This document shows, piece by piece, positions 21,324 to 29,058 of a DNA stretch of 30,269 nucleotides. The notes beneath the pieces are model-generated. The model had not been told where the DNA came from and did no database searches. It worked only from the letters and a program-made list of their open reading frames with translations. Position 1 is the stretch's first letter. Every line of letters begins with the position of its first letter. Source of the DNA: Candidatus Falkowbacteria bacterium UBA917 (GTDB lineage: Bacteria; Patescibacteriota; Patescibacteriia; Patescibacteriales; Patescibacteriaceae). Both the position numbers and the translations under genes were made by a program. Location: the NCBI GenBank assembly GCA_002293855.1, contig DBEB01000041.1:1-30269 (forward strand), read 5' to 3'.

Positions 21324-21581
21324 ATGTTTATTGTTGAAGGTGAGCGGATTACTAGGCCTATCGTGGTTCATGACCGTGATTTGTTGGAATGTTTAAATAA
21401 ACAGTTGCTTGCTGGTGAGAGCTTGGATATGGATGACTTTAGCGAGCATCCTGAAGACGAGATTAGATTTGTTTTTTTGCGAGTGGATGGTTTTGAGATT
21501 GGTAGCTTTTCCATAACAAAATGTAGTCTATTTGAAAGTAGTGTGAGAGATATTTTTATAACTCTATCGCCATCACTATGA
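21324..21581 (+). CDS. Small acidic hypothetical protein
   Basis: An 85-residue protein starting MFIVEGERITRPIVV. It is acidic (many Asp/Glu around 22-50), with alternating hydrophobic beta strands and no signal peptide or membrane helix. No family was recognised. The ATG is set by GGGGG 6 nt upstream. Its consensus promoter, leader hairpin and own terminator make it a stand-alone, probably well-transcribed unit. The leader design matches that of the gene at 7697. Confidence 0.68.
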   Translation: MFIVEGERITRPIVVHDRDLLECLNKQLLAGESLDMDDFSEHPEDEIRFVFLRVDGFEIGSFSITKCSLFESSVRDIFITLSPSL

Positions 21582-21591
21582 TGATCGTTTA

Positions 21592-21620
21592 GGTTCTGTA
21601 TAATGCAGAACCTTTTTTAT
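21592..21620 (+). terminator. Intrinsic terminator
   Basis: A 7-bp stem GGTTCTG / CAGAACC with loop TATAATG, followed by TTTTTTAT, 10 nt after the stop codon. Confidence 0.9.
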
Positions 21621-21649
21621 TTGGCGACTGTTTTGTTTTGTGCTACACT
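21621..21649 (+). promoter_or_regulatory. Promoter of the 47-residue membrane protein gene
   Basis: TTGGCG (21621-21626), a 17-nt spacer and TACACT (21644-21649). It abuts the preceding terminator and leaves a leader of about 23 nt. Confidence 0.6.
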
Positions 21650-21678
21650 AGAGGAGTTAATAATTTTTTAAGAAACTT

Positions 21679-21822
21679 ATGTTATTTATTTTTTTGGCAG
21701 TCTTTCTCATGCTCTGCTTAGTCTTCGGCGGTATTATGCTGATGGAAGTAGCGCGCATTCGTGAATTGCTAGAAATGAGCAAGCCAAAATCGGAGGGAAA
21801 GAAAGCATCAAGTAAGAAGTAA
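21679..21822 (+). CDS. 47-residue single-pass membrane protein
   Basis: ATG 21679 to TAA 21820-21822. The first 22 residues form one hydrophobic helix (LFIFLAVFLMLCLVFGGIML), followed by an amphipathic helix EVARIRELLEM and a Lys/Ser-rich tail (KKASSKK). The positive tail should stay in the cytoplasm. It is placed 50 nt before the HtrA-type protease gene. With the intervening hairpin only weakly terminator-like, read-through into that gene is possible, and a regulatory or partner role is conceivable. No homologue was recognised. Support: promoter, clean frame and compositional fit to a membrane miniprotein. Confidence 0.55.
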   Translation: MLFIFLAVFLMLCLVFGGIMLMEVARIRELLEMSKPKSEGKKASSKK

Positions 21823-21835
21823 TTAAGGACGGATA

Positions 21836-21866
21836 GATACTAGCGCGAAGCTAGTATCTTGGTTTT
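21836..21866 (+). terminator. Hairpin, probable weak terminator
   Basis: A 9-bp stem GATACTAGC / GCTAGTATC with loop GCGAA, followed by TTGGTTTT. The interrupted T-tract suggests partial read-through to the protease gene 6 nt later. Confidence 0.65.
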
Positions 21867-21872
21867 AACTAT

Positions 21873-22985
21873 ATGAAGACTAGATTACTAATGGCGCTGA
21901 TGATAATAATAGCTTTAGCATCAGCTGTTTATCTGGGTTCGCAAATAGAAACTCAGCCGGTGACAGCAGATAACCTCAGTGCTGAGGATCAGGAATTGAC
22001 TATTAGAGCGATAGCCAAAACTATGCCGGCGGTAGTTAGTATCGTGATCTACGAGCAGTATGAGCGACCAGTAGTTAATGCTCAAGGTGTTCGGTCTAGT
22101 GTCAGTGCCAAGGCAGTACGTGGTAACGGTACTGGTTTTTTGGTGTCGGCTGACGGTTATATTTTGACTAATAAGCATGTGGCGATGGTGGCCAATACCA
22201 AAAATGCCGAGTATAAAATCAAGATGGCGAGTGGCAAGGAATACTATGGTCAATTTATCGGTGCTGATCCGGTTAATGACCTAGCGATTTTAAAAATATT
22301 TGATAAGAATCTGCCCTTTGTCAGTCTAGGGACTAGCTCAGGTGTGCCGATTGGCACAACAGTGATGGCGATTGGCAATGTCCTTGGTAAATACAGTAAT
22401 TCGGTGACCAAGGGTATTGTAGCCGGACGAGGTAGGAGTCTGCAGGCCTTTGATAGCAATGGTGCAGTCGAGAGTTTAGAAAACATGATTCAGACTGATG
22501 CTCAGATCAACGAGGGTAACTCCGGTGGGCCTTTGATTAATTTGCGTGGCGAGGTGATCGGTATCAATGTGGCGATGGATAACGCTGGTCAGAGTATTGG
22601 TTTTGCTATTCCAGTTGATGATGCGCGGCCGGTGATCGAAAGCGTCAAAAAGTCAGGTCGGATTATAAGGGCACGACTGGGTTTGCGTTATATAATGATT
22701 ACGCCCGCCTTGGTGATTGAAAAAAATCTCAAGCAAGAAAATGGTGCTTTGGTTAGTGCTACTAAAGATAGCGGTCCGGCGGTGAGCTTTGGTACGCCGG
22801 CGAGGAAGGCTGGTATTATGGAGGGGGATATCATCACTGAAATAAACGGTAAGAAAGTCGATCTCGATAATTCTCTGATGACTCTAGTACAGAGATTTAG
22901 TCCTGGTGACAAGATTAAAATTAAGTTGTGGCGAGCTGGTAAAATCATTGAAAAAGAGGCAACTTTAGATGAGTTTAAGTCTTGA
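21873..22985 (+). CDS. HtrA/DegP-type serine protease
   Basis: A membrane-anchored trypsin-like protease/chaperone that degrades misfolded exported proteins. Its 370 residues comprise an N-terminal helix anchor (about 4-23), a protease domain (about 45-265) and one C-terminal PDZ domain (about 275-365). The catalytic triad is visible: H102 in TNKHVA, D136 in NDLAIL and S217 in GNSGGPL. GTGFLVSADGYILTN precedes the His, and the PDZ carries AGIMEGDIITEINGKKV. Length and single PDZ match the DegS/HtrA-like group. Upstream is a hairpin 14 nt before the ATG and no strong promoter of its own, so it may depend on the 21621 promoter. A divergent loop (AMVANTKNAEY) sits after the catalytic His. Confidence 0.94.
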   Translation: MKTRLLMALMIIIALASAVYLGSQIETQPVTADNLSAEDQELTIRAIAKTMPAVVSIVIYEQYERPVVNAQGVRSSVSAKAVRGNGTGFLVSADGYILTNKHVAMVANTKNAEYKIKMASGKEYYGQFIGADPVNDLAILKIFDKNLPFVSLGTSSGVPIGTTVMAIGNVLGKYSNSVTKGIVAGRGRSLQAFDSNGAVESLENMIQTDAQINEGNSGGPLINLRGEVIGINVAMDNAGQSIGFAIPVDDARPVIESVKKSGRIIRARLGLRYIMITPALVIEKNLKQENGALVSATKDSGPAVSFGTPARKAGIMEGDIITEINGKKVDLDNSLMTLVQRFSPGDKIKIKLWRAGKIIEKEATLDEFKS

Positions 22986-22992
22986 ACTTAGC

Positions 22993-23022
22993 TTGACCGC
23001 CAAAATTGTTTTTTGTTATAAT
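22993..23022 (+). promoter_or_regulatory. Promoter of the ABC exporter operon
   Basis: TTGACC (22993-22998), an 18-nt spacer and TATAAT (23017-23022). This rules out the TTG at 23022 as a start, since it overlaps the -10 box. Confidence 0.75.
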
Positions 23023-23051
23023 TGACGCCAAATGAATTGGTTTTGTTAAAT

Positions 23052-23975
23052 ATGATTGAAATTAAAGGAGTTACTAAAAAATTTGGAGAAATTACAGCGG
23101 TCAAGGGCATTAGTTTTGCGGTTAAAAAAGGCGAGGTCTTAGGTTTTTTGGGTCCTAATGGGGCTGGTAAAACGACGACTATGAAATTGATTACCGGTTT
23201 TTGGCAGGCTGATCAGGGTCAGGTGCTGATTGATGGTCTTGATAATGTTACTCATAGCAAAGAAAGTCGAGCCAAGATTGGTTATTTGCCGGAAACTGTG
23301 CCTCTCTATGATGAGATGAAGGTGTATGAATATTTGCGATTTATTGCCAGTATCAGAGATATTACTCCAGAAATGATTTTGCCTCGTATTAAGGAGGTGG
23401 TGGAGATTTGTAATCTACATAGCGTCATCGGCAAGTCGCTCGATGAATTATCCAAAGGTTATCGTCAGCGAGTGGGTCTCGCCCAAGCGATTATGCACAA
23501 TCCTGATATTTTGATTTTGGATGAGCCGACAACAGGCCTTGATCCTAATCAAATCGCTGAGATTAGAGAACTGATTAAAAAGATCGGTAAAGAAAAAACA
23601 GTGATTTTTTCGACGCATATCTTGGCCGAAGCACAAGCTACTTGTGATAGGGTGGTGATTATTAATAAAGGTCAGATTGTGGCTGAAGGCAGGCCAGAGG
23701 AATTGGCTCAGGCTCTCAAGTCTCAAGAATTAGTGACTTTGAAGCTTCGTGCTAAGGGGTCTGAAGTGACAACAGCGCTTGCAACTCTCGCTGATTTGAA
23801 AAATATTAAAATAGTCTCCGAAGAAGCTGGACTAACGACAGTGACGATGGAGAGTTCTGCCCGAGATGAGGGTGTGGCTTTGGGCGAGCTATTGGTTAAG
23901 CGAGCGTGGCCGGTTTGCGAGCTAGTACGTGGTGGAGTGAGCTTGGAAGAAGTCTTTAGAGAATTAACTAAATAA
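23052..23975 (+). CDS. ABC transporter ATPase, GldA-like
   Basis: The nucleotide-binding subunit of an ABC-2 exporter, 307 residues from ATG 23052 (MIEIKGVTKKFGEI). Walker A is GPNGAGKTTT, the signature is LSKGYRQRVGLAQ, Walker B is ILILDEPTTGLDP and the H-loop is IFSTHILAEA. A C-terminal extension of about 80 residues, with the usual repeat-like beta domain of GldA/CcmA-type ATPases, follows. The next gene (permease) starts 4 nt after the stop, then GldG-like and DUF4340 genes follow, the same order as the gliding-associated GldA/F/G exporters. The cargo is unknown; no gliding apparatus genes are visible. The leader is about 20 nt and has no Shine-Dalgarno. Confidence 0.95.
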   Translation: MIEIKGVTKKFGEITAVKGISFAVKKGEVLGFLGPNGAGKTTTMKLITGFWQADQGQVLIDGLDNVTHSKESRAKIGYLPETVPLYDEMKVYEYLRFIASIRDITPEMILPRIKEVVEICNLHSVIGKSLDELSKGYRQRVGLAQAIMHNPDILILDEPTTGLDPNQIAEIRELIKKIGKEKTVIFSTHILAEAQATCDRVVIINKGQIVAEGRPEELAQALKSQELVTLKLRAKGSEVTTALATLADLKNIKIVSEEAGLTTVTMESSARDEGVALGELLVKRAWPVCELVRGGVSLEEVFRELTK

Positions 23976-23979
23976 ATCT

Positions 23980-24717
23980 ATGCAAGGCGAGCAACATTTT
24001 TTGCGGAGTATCTATGTGCTGTTTAAAAAAGAATTGATGAGTTATTTTAATTCGCCGATTGCTTATATTTATCTAGCGGTCTTTTTGGTTTTGGGTAACT
24101 GGTTATTTGTGAAGCCGTTTTTTTTGAACGGTGAGTTATCGATGCGAGCCTACTTTACTTTGCTGCCTTGGATTTTGTTGTTTATGGCGCCGGCTATTAC
24201 GATGCGTTCTTGGTCGGAGGAAAAAAAATCTGGGACAATTGAGTTTTTACTTACTCTGCCACTATCTAGCTGGCAGTTGGTACTGGCTAAATTTGCCGGC
24301 GCTTTGAGTTTTTTGTTGATTGGTTTGCTACTGAGTCTGACTCTGCCTTTTTCTTTGAATCGCTTGGGTGATTTGGATTTAGGACCGGTCATTGGTGGTT
24401 ATCTAGGAGCTTTATGCTTGGGGTCAGCTTATCTCGCGATTGGTTTACTTGCTTCGGTGATGACCAAGAATCAAATCATTGCGCTGATTACGAGTCTGGC
24501 TATTTGTTTTGTGTTGTTTATCATTGGTCAGCAATTTATCTTGGTGACAGTGCCGGTAGTGATTGCGAAGTTTTTTGGTTTTATTAGTTTAGGGGCGCGT
24601 TTTGACAATATTACTCGGGGTCTAGTTGATAGTCGTGATCTGATTTATTATCTGAGTTTTAGTTATTTTTGTTTGTGGCTAAATGTTAAATTATTAGAAG
24701 CTCGTAAGTGGCAGTAA
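23980..24717 (+). CDS. ABC-2 permease, GldF-like
   Basis: A 245-residue membrane permease with six predicted helices (about 23-42, 58-78, 98-130, 137-160, 165-190, 215-240). FKKELMSYFNSPIAYIYLAVFL at the start and SWSEEKKSGTIEFLLTLPLS between helices 2 and 3 are typical of the ABC-2/GldF family (the coupling-helix region). It pairs with the ATPase 4 nt upstream to form the exporter core and is followed 4 nt later by the GldG-like gene. It probably functions as a homodimer. Confidence 0.92.
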   Translation: MQGEQHFLRSIYVLFKKELMSYFNSPIAYIYLAVFLVLGNWLFVKPFFLNGELSMRAYFTLLPWILLFMAPAITMRSWSEEKKSGTIEFLLTLPLSSWQLVLAKFAGALSFLLIGLLLSLTLPFSLNRLGDLDLGPVIGGYLGALCLGSAYLAIGLLASVMTKNQIIALITSLAICFVLFIIGQQFILVTVPVVIAKFFGFISLGARFDNITRGLVDSRDLIYYLSFSYFCLWLNVKLLEARKWQ

Positions 24718-24721
24718 AGAT

Positions 24722-26248
24722 ATGAAATTGAGTAACAAATTTAAAAATAATCAAAATCTAATTATCAGTGTCTTGCTGGTCTTGGGAATTGTGGCAGCTG
24801 TCAATATACTAGCTGATCAGCTATGGTGGCGAGCCGATTTAACAGCTGACAAGATTTATTCGACAGCACCAGTGACCAAGGAGGCGATCAAGTCTTTGCC
24901 CGATCCGGTCAATGTGAGGATTTATTTTAGTTCTGATTTGCCAAATCAGTTTAATTTGACCAAGCGACAATTAGACGACTTGTTATCTGATTATAGTATT
25001 TATGGTAATAAGCTCAGCTACCAATTTGTTGATCCTGGTGATGGTAAGGAGGCTGAAGCTTTGGGTATTCCAAAGTTACAATTTAACGATATACGTCATG
25101 ACAAGCTAGAGGTGGTAACTGGTTATATGGGCATGGTCATTAATTATCGTGATAAACAAGAAGTTATCCCGGTTATCCAAGATCTAGCTGGCTTTGAATA
25201 CAGCTTTGTGTCTTTGCTCAAAAAAATGAGCGCTGACAAACAGCTCACAGTTGGTTTTTTGGCAAATTATAGCACAGTCAATCTAGATAAGGATTTGCAG
25301 ATCTTGAGACGAGAATTAGCTAAGCTGTATGATATTGAGAGCGTTGATTTGACTAAGCCGGTAGCTGATAATATTCAGACATTGGTGATTGCTGGTGTAA
25401 AGACTGATCTAAAAGAAGAAGAATTAAAAAATATTGATAAATTTTTGATGAGCAATCGTTCTTTGATTGTGCTCCATGATGGTGCTAGTACTATTACCAC
25501 GCCGGTTAATTTTAATGTTGAGAATAAGAGCAATCTAGCTGCTTTGCTCGCTAAATACGGCTTGGTGGTCAAAAATAATTTGGTGGCCGATGTTTATAGT
25601 GGAGTAGCGAGCTTTAGTCAGGGGGTTACTAATTATAATGTTAGTTATCCGCTCTGGCCAAAGCTACTCAAAGACAACTTTGATCAAAGTAATGCTAGTG
25701 TAGCCAATCTAGAGGGCGTGATTTTGCCTTGGGCAAGCTCGATTGTGATTGATAAGTCTAAAGTGGCTGAGGGTGTGAGCTTGATTGAGTTAGCCAAGAG
25801 TTCTGATCAAGCTTGGTTAGTCCCAGCAAACACTAATATTAATCCAGCCGAGAAATTGCGACCGACCGAGGAGCGGGGAGCGGTGCTGATGGCGGCTAGT
25901 TTGTCAGGTAGGCTAAAGAGCGCTTATGCTCAGGGTGAGAGTCAAGCTAGTCAATTGGTAGTGGTTGGTGATAGTGATTTTATTCGTGATGATTTTGTGC
26001 GTGGGGCAGTTAGTAATTTGGTCTTTATGCAAAATATAATTGATGGAGCGACGCTCGATGCTGATTTGGCTCAGATTAAGTCCAAGGAGTTGGTCTTGCG
26101 ACCGATTAAAAATCTGGATGAGCGAGCTAAGCAATGGTTTAGCTGGTTCAATATCCTAGGCATGACGGTATTGGTAGTGATCGCTGGTTTAGTTCGTTAT
26201 TACTTACGTAAGAAGTCTCGGACTTTGGAACTCAAATGTTATGAATAA
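24722..26248 (+). CDS. GldG-like ABC auxiliary protein
   Basis: A 508-residue protein with an N-terminal helix (about 13-33), a large extracytoplasmic domain and a C-terminal helix (about 475-497), the architecture of GldG and other ABC-associated auxiliary proteins. Typical are WWRADLTADKIYSTAP after the first helix, an Ig-like region, and VVVGDSDFIRDDFV near residue 416. It probably anchors or gates export through the adjoining ABC transporter. Its last 8 nt overlap the start of the DUF4340 gene in another frame, which implies coupled translation. Confidence 0.9.
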   Translation: MKLSNKFKNNQNLIISVLLVLGIVAAVNILADQLWWRADLTADKIYSTAPVTKEAIKSLPDPVNVRIYFSSDLPNQFNLTKRQLDDLLSDYSIYGNKLSYQFVDPGDGKEAEALGIPKLQFNDIRHDKLEVVTGYMGMVINYRDKQEVIPVIQDLAGFEYSFVSLLKKMSADKQLTVGFLANYSTVNLDKDLQILRRELAKLYDIESVDLTKPVADNIQTLVIAGVKTDLKEEELKNIDKFLMSNRSLIVLHDGASTITTPVNFNVENKSNLAALLAKYGLVVKNNLVADVYSGVASFSQGVTNYNVSYPLWPKLLKDNFDQSNASVANLEGVILPWASSIVIDKSKVAEGVSLIELAKSSDQAWLVPANTNINPAEKLRPTEERGAVLMAASLSGRLKSAYAQGESQASQLVVVGDSDFIRDDFVRGAVSNLVFMQNIIDGATLDADLAQIKSKELVLRPIKNLDERAKQWFSWFNILGMTVLVVIAGLVRYYLRKKSRTLELKCYE

Positions 26249-27146
26249 AAAAAATTGGATTCTGCTCGGTGTCTTGGCGGTGCTAGCACTAGCTGCCTAT
26301 GCTTATAAGCTGATTGATAAAAAAATAGCGGATGAGCGAACTAGAGTTGGCAATTTTGCTAGTGTGATTGATGTAGCTAAGTTGGATCGGATTAGTTGGG
26401 AGGCTGGTGCGAAGAAGATGGTTTTAAATAGAGAAAATAAGTCTTGGCGGATAGAAACTGATGGTCAATTTTATGTTCAACCGGATTTGATGGATCAAGT
26501 GCTTGGAGGACTGGCGCAGCTCGCTAGCTCTAGTTTAGCGATAGTTAGTTTGCAGCCTGATAATAAGGTTTTGTTTGGTTTGGACGGCGAAGCTAAGCTG
26601 ATTAAGTTGTCGGCCGATGGTCAAGATGTCTTGGAGTTTCAGTTGGGTCGGAGTGATGGGGTGAGAAGTTATCTAAGCCAAGTCGGTGATGATAAGAGCT
26701 ATGCTAGTTTAGCTGATTTAAGCGCTTGGCAAGTGGAAGATTGGTTTGATAAAAAGATTTTTGATAATAATAGTGAGCTCTGGACTAGTTTGACAGTTGA
26801 TAACAAACTGAAGCCCAAGCAGAGTTGGTCAGTTAAGAAAGTTAATCAAGAGTGGTTAGCGGCAAGTGCTGAGAAATTGGCGATTGAAAAACTCAAGCCA
26901 GTCTTAAATGCGATGTCACAACTTGAGGCTAGCGCTTTGCCCAAGCAAAGTTTAGTGGGGACGGGACTTGATAAGCCAAGCTTGGTGATCAAGGTGGCTA
27001 GTGATAATTTGTCCAATGCAATGCTGGTTGGTAGGGCGGAGGGTAATAATTATTATGTCAAAAATGCCGCTTCAGAGAATATTTATTTGGTTGATAAAGG
27101 GGTGATTGCCTTATTTGATCAGAGTCTGCGGGATTTTGTGAAATAA
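26241..27146 (+). CDS. DUF4340 domain protein
   Basis: A 301-residue protein: an N-terminal transmembrane helix (about 6-25, WILLGVLAVLALAAYAYKLI), then a beta-rich extracytoplasmic DUF4340 domain (about 45-240) with SWEAGAKKMVLNRENKSWRI and VQPDLMDQVLGGLAQLASSS. DUF4340 often follows GldG, as it does here, but its function is not known. The start overlaps the GldG-like gene by 8 nt, and a new promoter follows it, so it ends the exporter operon. No clear terminator hairpin follows. Confidence 0.88.
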   Translation: MNKKNWILLGVLAVLALAAYAYKLIDKKIADERTRVGNFASVIDVAKLDRISWEAGAKKMVLNRENKSWRIETDGQFYVQPDLMDQVLGGLAQLASSSLAIVSLQPDNKVLFGLDGEAKLIKLSADGQDVLEFQLGRSDGVRSYLSQVGDDKSYASLADLSAWQVEDWFDKKIFDNNSELWTSLTVDNKLKPKQSWSVKKVNQEWLAASAEKLAIEKLKPVLNAMSQLEASALPKQSLVGTGLDKPSLVIKVASDNLSNAMLVGRAEGNNYYVKNAASENIYLVDKGVIALFDQSLRDFVK

Positions 27147-27168
27147 GAGTCAAAGCGCTTGATTAAAC

Positions 27169-27198
27169 TTGCCTAAGAGCTGATTTTTTTGGTATAAT
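27169..27198 (+). promoter_or_regulatory. Promoter of the pfkB/mutM operon
   Basis: TTGCCT (27169-27174), an 18-nt spacer and TATAAT (27193-27198). Only 6 nt separate it from the ATG at 27205, so the mRNA should begin at or beside the start codon. Confidence 0.75.
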
Positions 27199-27204
27199 TG
27201 GCTT

Positions 27205-28203
27205 ATGAAATATCAAGTTATTACAGTGGGTGGCGCGACTGAAGATATTAATTTTCATGTCAGTGACTATCATTTGATTGATAATACCAAGAGTGCAGCT
27301 GGCAATAAATTATTTGCTTTTGATTACGGTACTAAAGTTAGTGTAGAAAATGTATCAATGAGTTTTGGTGGTGGTGCTGCTAATGCAGCAGTGTCTTTTG
27401 CTTCGCTTGGTCTTACTACTGCTTGTTTGACTGCTTGCGGTGATGATGATCGTGGTAAGAAAATTATTGCTAATTTTAAAGCGCGCAAGGTTAGTACAAA
27501 GCTGATTCAGTCGATCAAGCGAGAGTTGTCGGGTTTTTCTTTTATTGTGATCGGTGCAAACAATGAGCACGTGGCTTTTTCGCACCGTGCAGCCAATGCT
27601 CGCCTGGTAATCAGTGATCGTACTCTCAGTAAACTAACTAAGACTGATTGGTTGTTTGTGACTAGTTTTTCTGGTGCTTGGAAGAGTGATTTTGATAAAT
27701 TATTTAGCTTGGCTGAGCGAGTTAAGATTGCTTGGAATCCTGGTGAAGAGCAACTGGCGGTTGGTTATAAGGGGCTAGCTCGCTATTTGAAAAAAACTAA
27801 GGTGCTGACTTGCAACAAAGACGAAGCGGTGCGTTTGGTGGTGAGTCATAAAAATTATCGTTACAAGTCTTATGATTGGCTGGTTGATTCTAAGAACTTA
27901 CTCAAAGTGATCAAGGGCTGGGGCCCGGAAATCGTAGTAGTTACTAATGGTGAGAAGGGAGCTGATGCCTATGACGGTCAGAACTTTTATTTTCAACCAA
28001 TTATCAAGCCAAAACTAAAGGTGGATACGACTGGCTTGGGCGATGCCTTTGGCTCGGCCTTTGTCGCAGCTCTCCATCTGCTCAATGGCAATGTGCCTAA
28101 GTCGCTATTTATTGCTGCTAATAACTCAGCGGGAGTGATAGCCGAGCAAGGAGCACAAAATGGCGTTTTGACTCGAGCGCAATTTGAAAAATTAAGTCAA
28201 TAA
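27205..28203 (+). CDS. PfkB-family (ribokinase-like) sugar or nucleoside kinase
   Basis: A 332-residue PfkB-family kinase that phosphorylates a sugar or nucleoside with ATP. The first PfkB motif is SFGGGAANAAVSFASLGL. The second is DTTGLGDAFGSAFVAAL, with D280 as catalytic base; Leu replaces the usual Ala in the GAGD loop (G277-L-G-D280). The NKDEAVRLVV region is the conserved N-x2-E phosphate site. Specificity (ribose, fructose, adenosine or other) is not readable from these motifs. The mutM gene starts 1 nt after its stop, so the two are co-transcribed. Confidence 0.9.
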   Translation: MKYQVITVGGATEDINFHVSDYHLIDNTKSAAGNKLFAFDYGTKVSVENVSMSFGGGAANAAVSFASLGLTTACLTACGDDDRGKKIIANFKARKVSTKLIQSIKRELSGFSFIVIGANNEHVAFSHRAANARLVISDRTLSKLTKTDWLFVTSFSGAWKSDFDKLFSLAERVKIAWNPGEEQLAVGYKGLARYLKKTKVLTCNKDEAVRLVVSHKNYRYKSYDWLVDSKNLLKVIKGWGPEIVVVTNGEKGADAYDGQNFYFQPIIKPKLKVDTTGLGDAFGSAFVAALHLLNGNVPKSLFIAANNSAGVIAEQGAQNGVLTRAQFEKLSQ

Positions 28204-28204
28204 T

Positions 28205-29056
28205 ATGCCAGAACTACCGGAAGTGGAGACGATTGTCCGAGATCTGAATGATTATCTGGTTAATAAAAAGATTAAAACAGTTGAGGTGCTAAACCTTGGT
28301 TCGATTAATCAAAAGCCGGCAGTTTTTAAGAAAAATCTAGAAGGTCAGAAAATAACTAAGCTTTATCGGCGGGCCAAAAATATTGTCGCTCAAGTTAATC
28401 AGGATTATTTGGTGATTCACTTAAAGATGACTGGGCAGCTAGTCTGGCGAACTGGTCAGACGACCCTAGCTGGTGGTCATCCAATTGTGAATGTTGGTCA
28501 GGAATTGCCTAATAAGTTTACTAGAGCGGTCTTAAAGTTTAGTGGCGGGACTTTGTATTTTAATGATGTGCGTAAATTTGGTTGGTTGCGGATTATGACG
28601 CCTGAGGAGCTCGCTACTTATTTAGGACGTTTTGGTGTGGAGCCCTTAGAAGATACTTTTAGCTTGGAATATCTAAAATCAGCTCTAGCCAAAAGAAAGA
28701 TTAATATCAAGGCGGCACTGCTTGATCAAAGTCAGATTGCGGGGCTGGGTAATATTTATGTTGACGAGGCTTTGTGGGCGAGTGGTATTGCGCCGACTCG
28801 AGCAGCGAATAGTTTGAAGCTAGTAGAGTTAAAAAAGCTCCACAAAGCGATTATTGATGTTTTGTCATTATCAATCAGTAAGCGTGGTACTTCTTTTAAT
28901 AATTATCGTGATGCCAATGGTGAGCGGGGTCAGAATATGAAGTTTTTGCAAGTCTATGGTCGGGCCGGTGAGAGTTGTCAGAAATGTAAACGACCAATTA
29001 AAAAAATGCGTTTAGCTGGTCGTGGCACACATTGGTGTGACCACTGTCAAAAATAA
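28205..29056 (+). CDS. mutM: Formamidopyrimidine-DNA glycosylase
   Basis: A base-excision repair enzyme that removes 8-oxoguanine and formamidopyrimidines and nicks the abasic site. Its 283 residues are slightly longer than E. coli Fpg (269). The N-terminus PELPEVETI supplies the catalytic Pro-2 (Schiff base) and Glu-3. K58 in RRAKN matches E. coli Lys-57, HLKMTGQL and FNDVRKFG follow, and the C-terminal zinc finger is C258-x2-C261 ... C278-x2-C281. The helix-two-turn-helix region includes IAGLGNIYVDEALW. Its ATG follows the kinase stop by 1 nt, and the next gene follows its stop by 2 nt. Confidence 0.97.
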   Translation: MPELPEVETIVRDLNDYLVNKKIKTVEVLNLGSINQKPAVFKKNLEGQKITKLYRRAKNIVAQVNQDYLVIHLKMTGQLVWRTGQTTLAGGHPIVNVGQELPNKFTRAVLKFSGGTLYFNDVRKFGWLRIMTPEELATYLGRFGVEPLEDTFSLEYLKSALAKRKINIKAALLDQSQIAGLGNIYVDEALWASGIAPTRAANSLKLVELKKLHKAIIDVLSLSISKRGTSFNNYRDANGERGQNMKFLQVYGRAGESCQKCKRPIKKMRLAGRGTHWCDHCQK

Positions 29057-29058
29057 TT

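Noticed and set aside
23022..23051. TTG start at 23022 for the ABC ATPase
   Set aside because: The TTG shares its first base with the last base of the -10 box of a good promoter; ATG 23052 begins the conserved domain directly.
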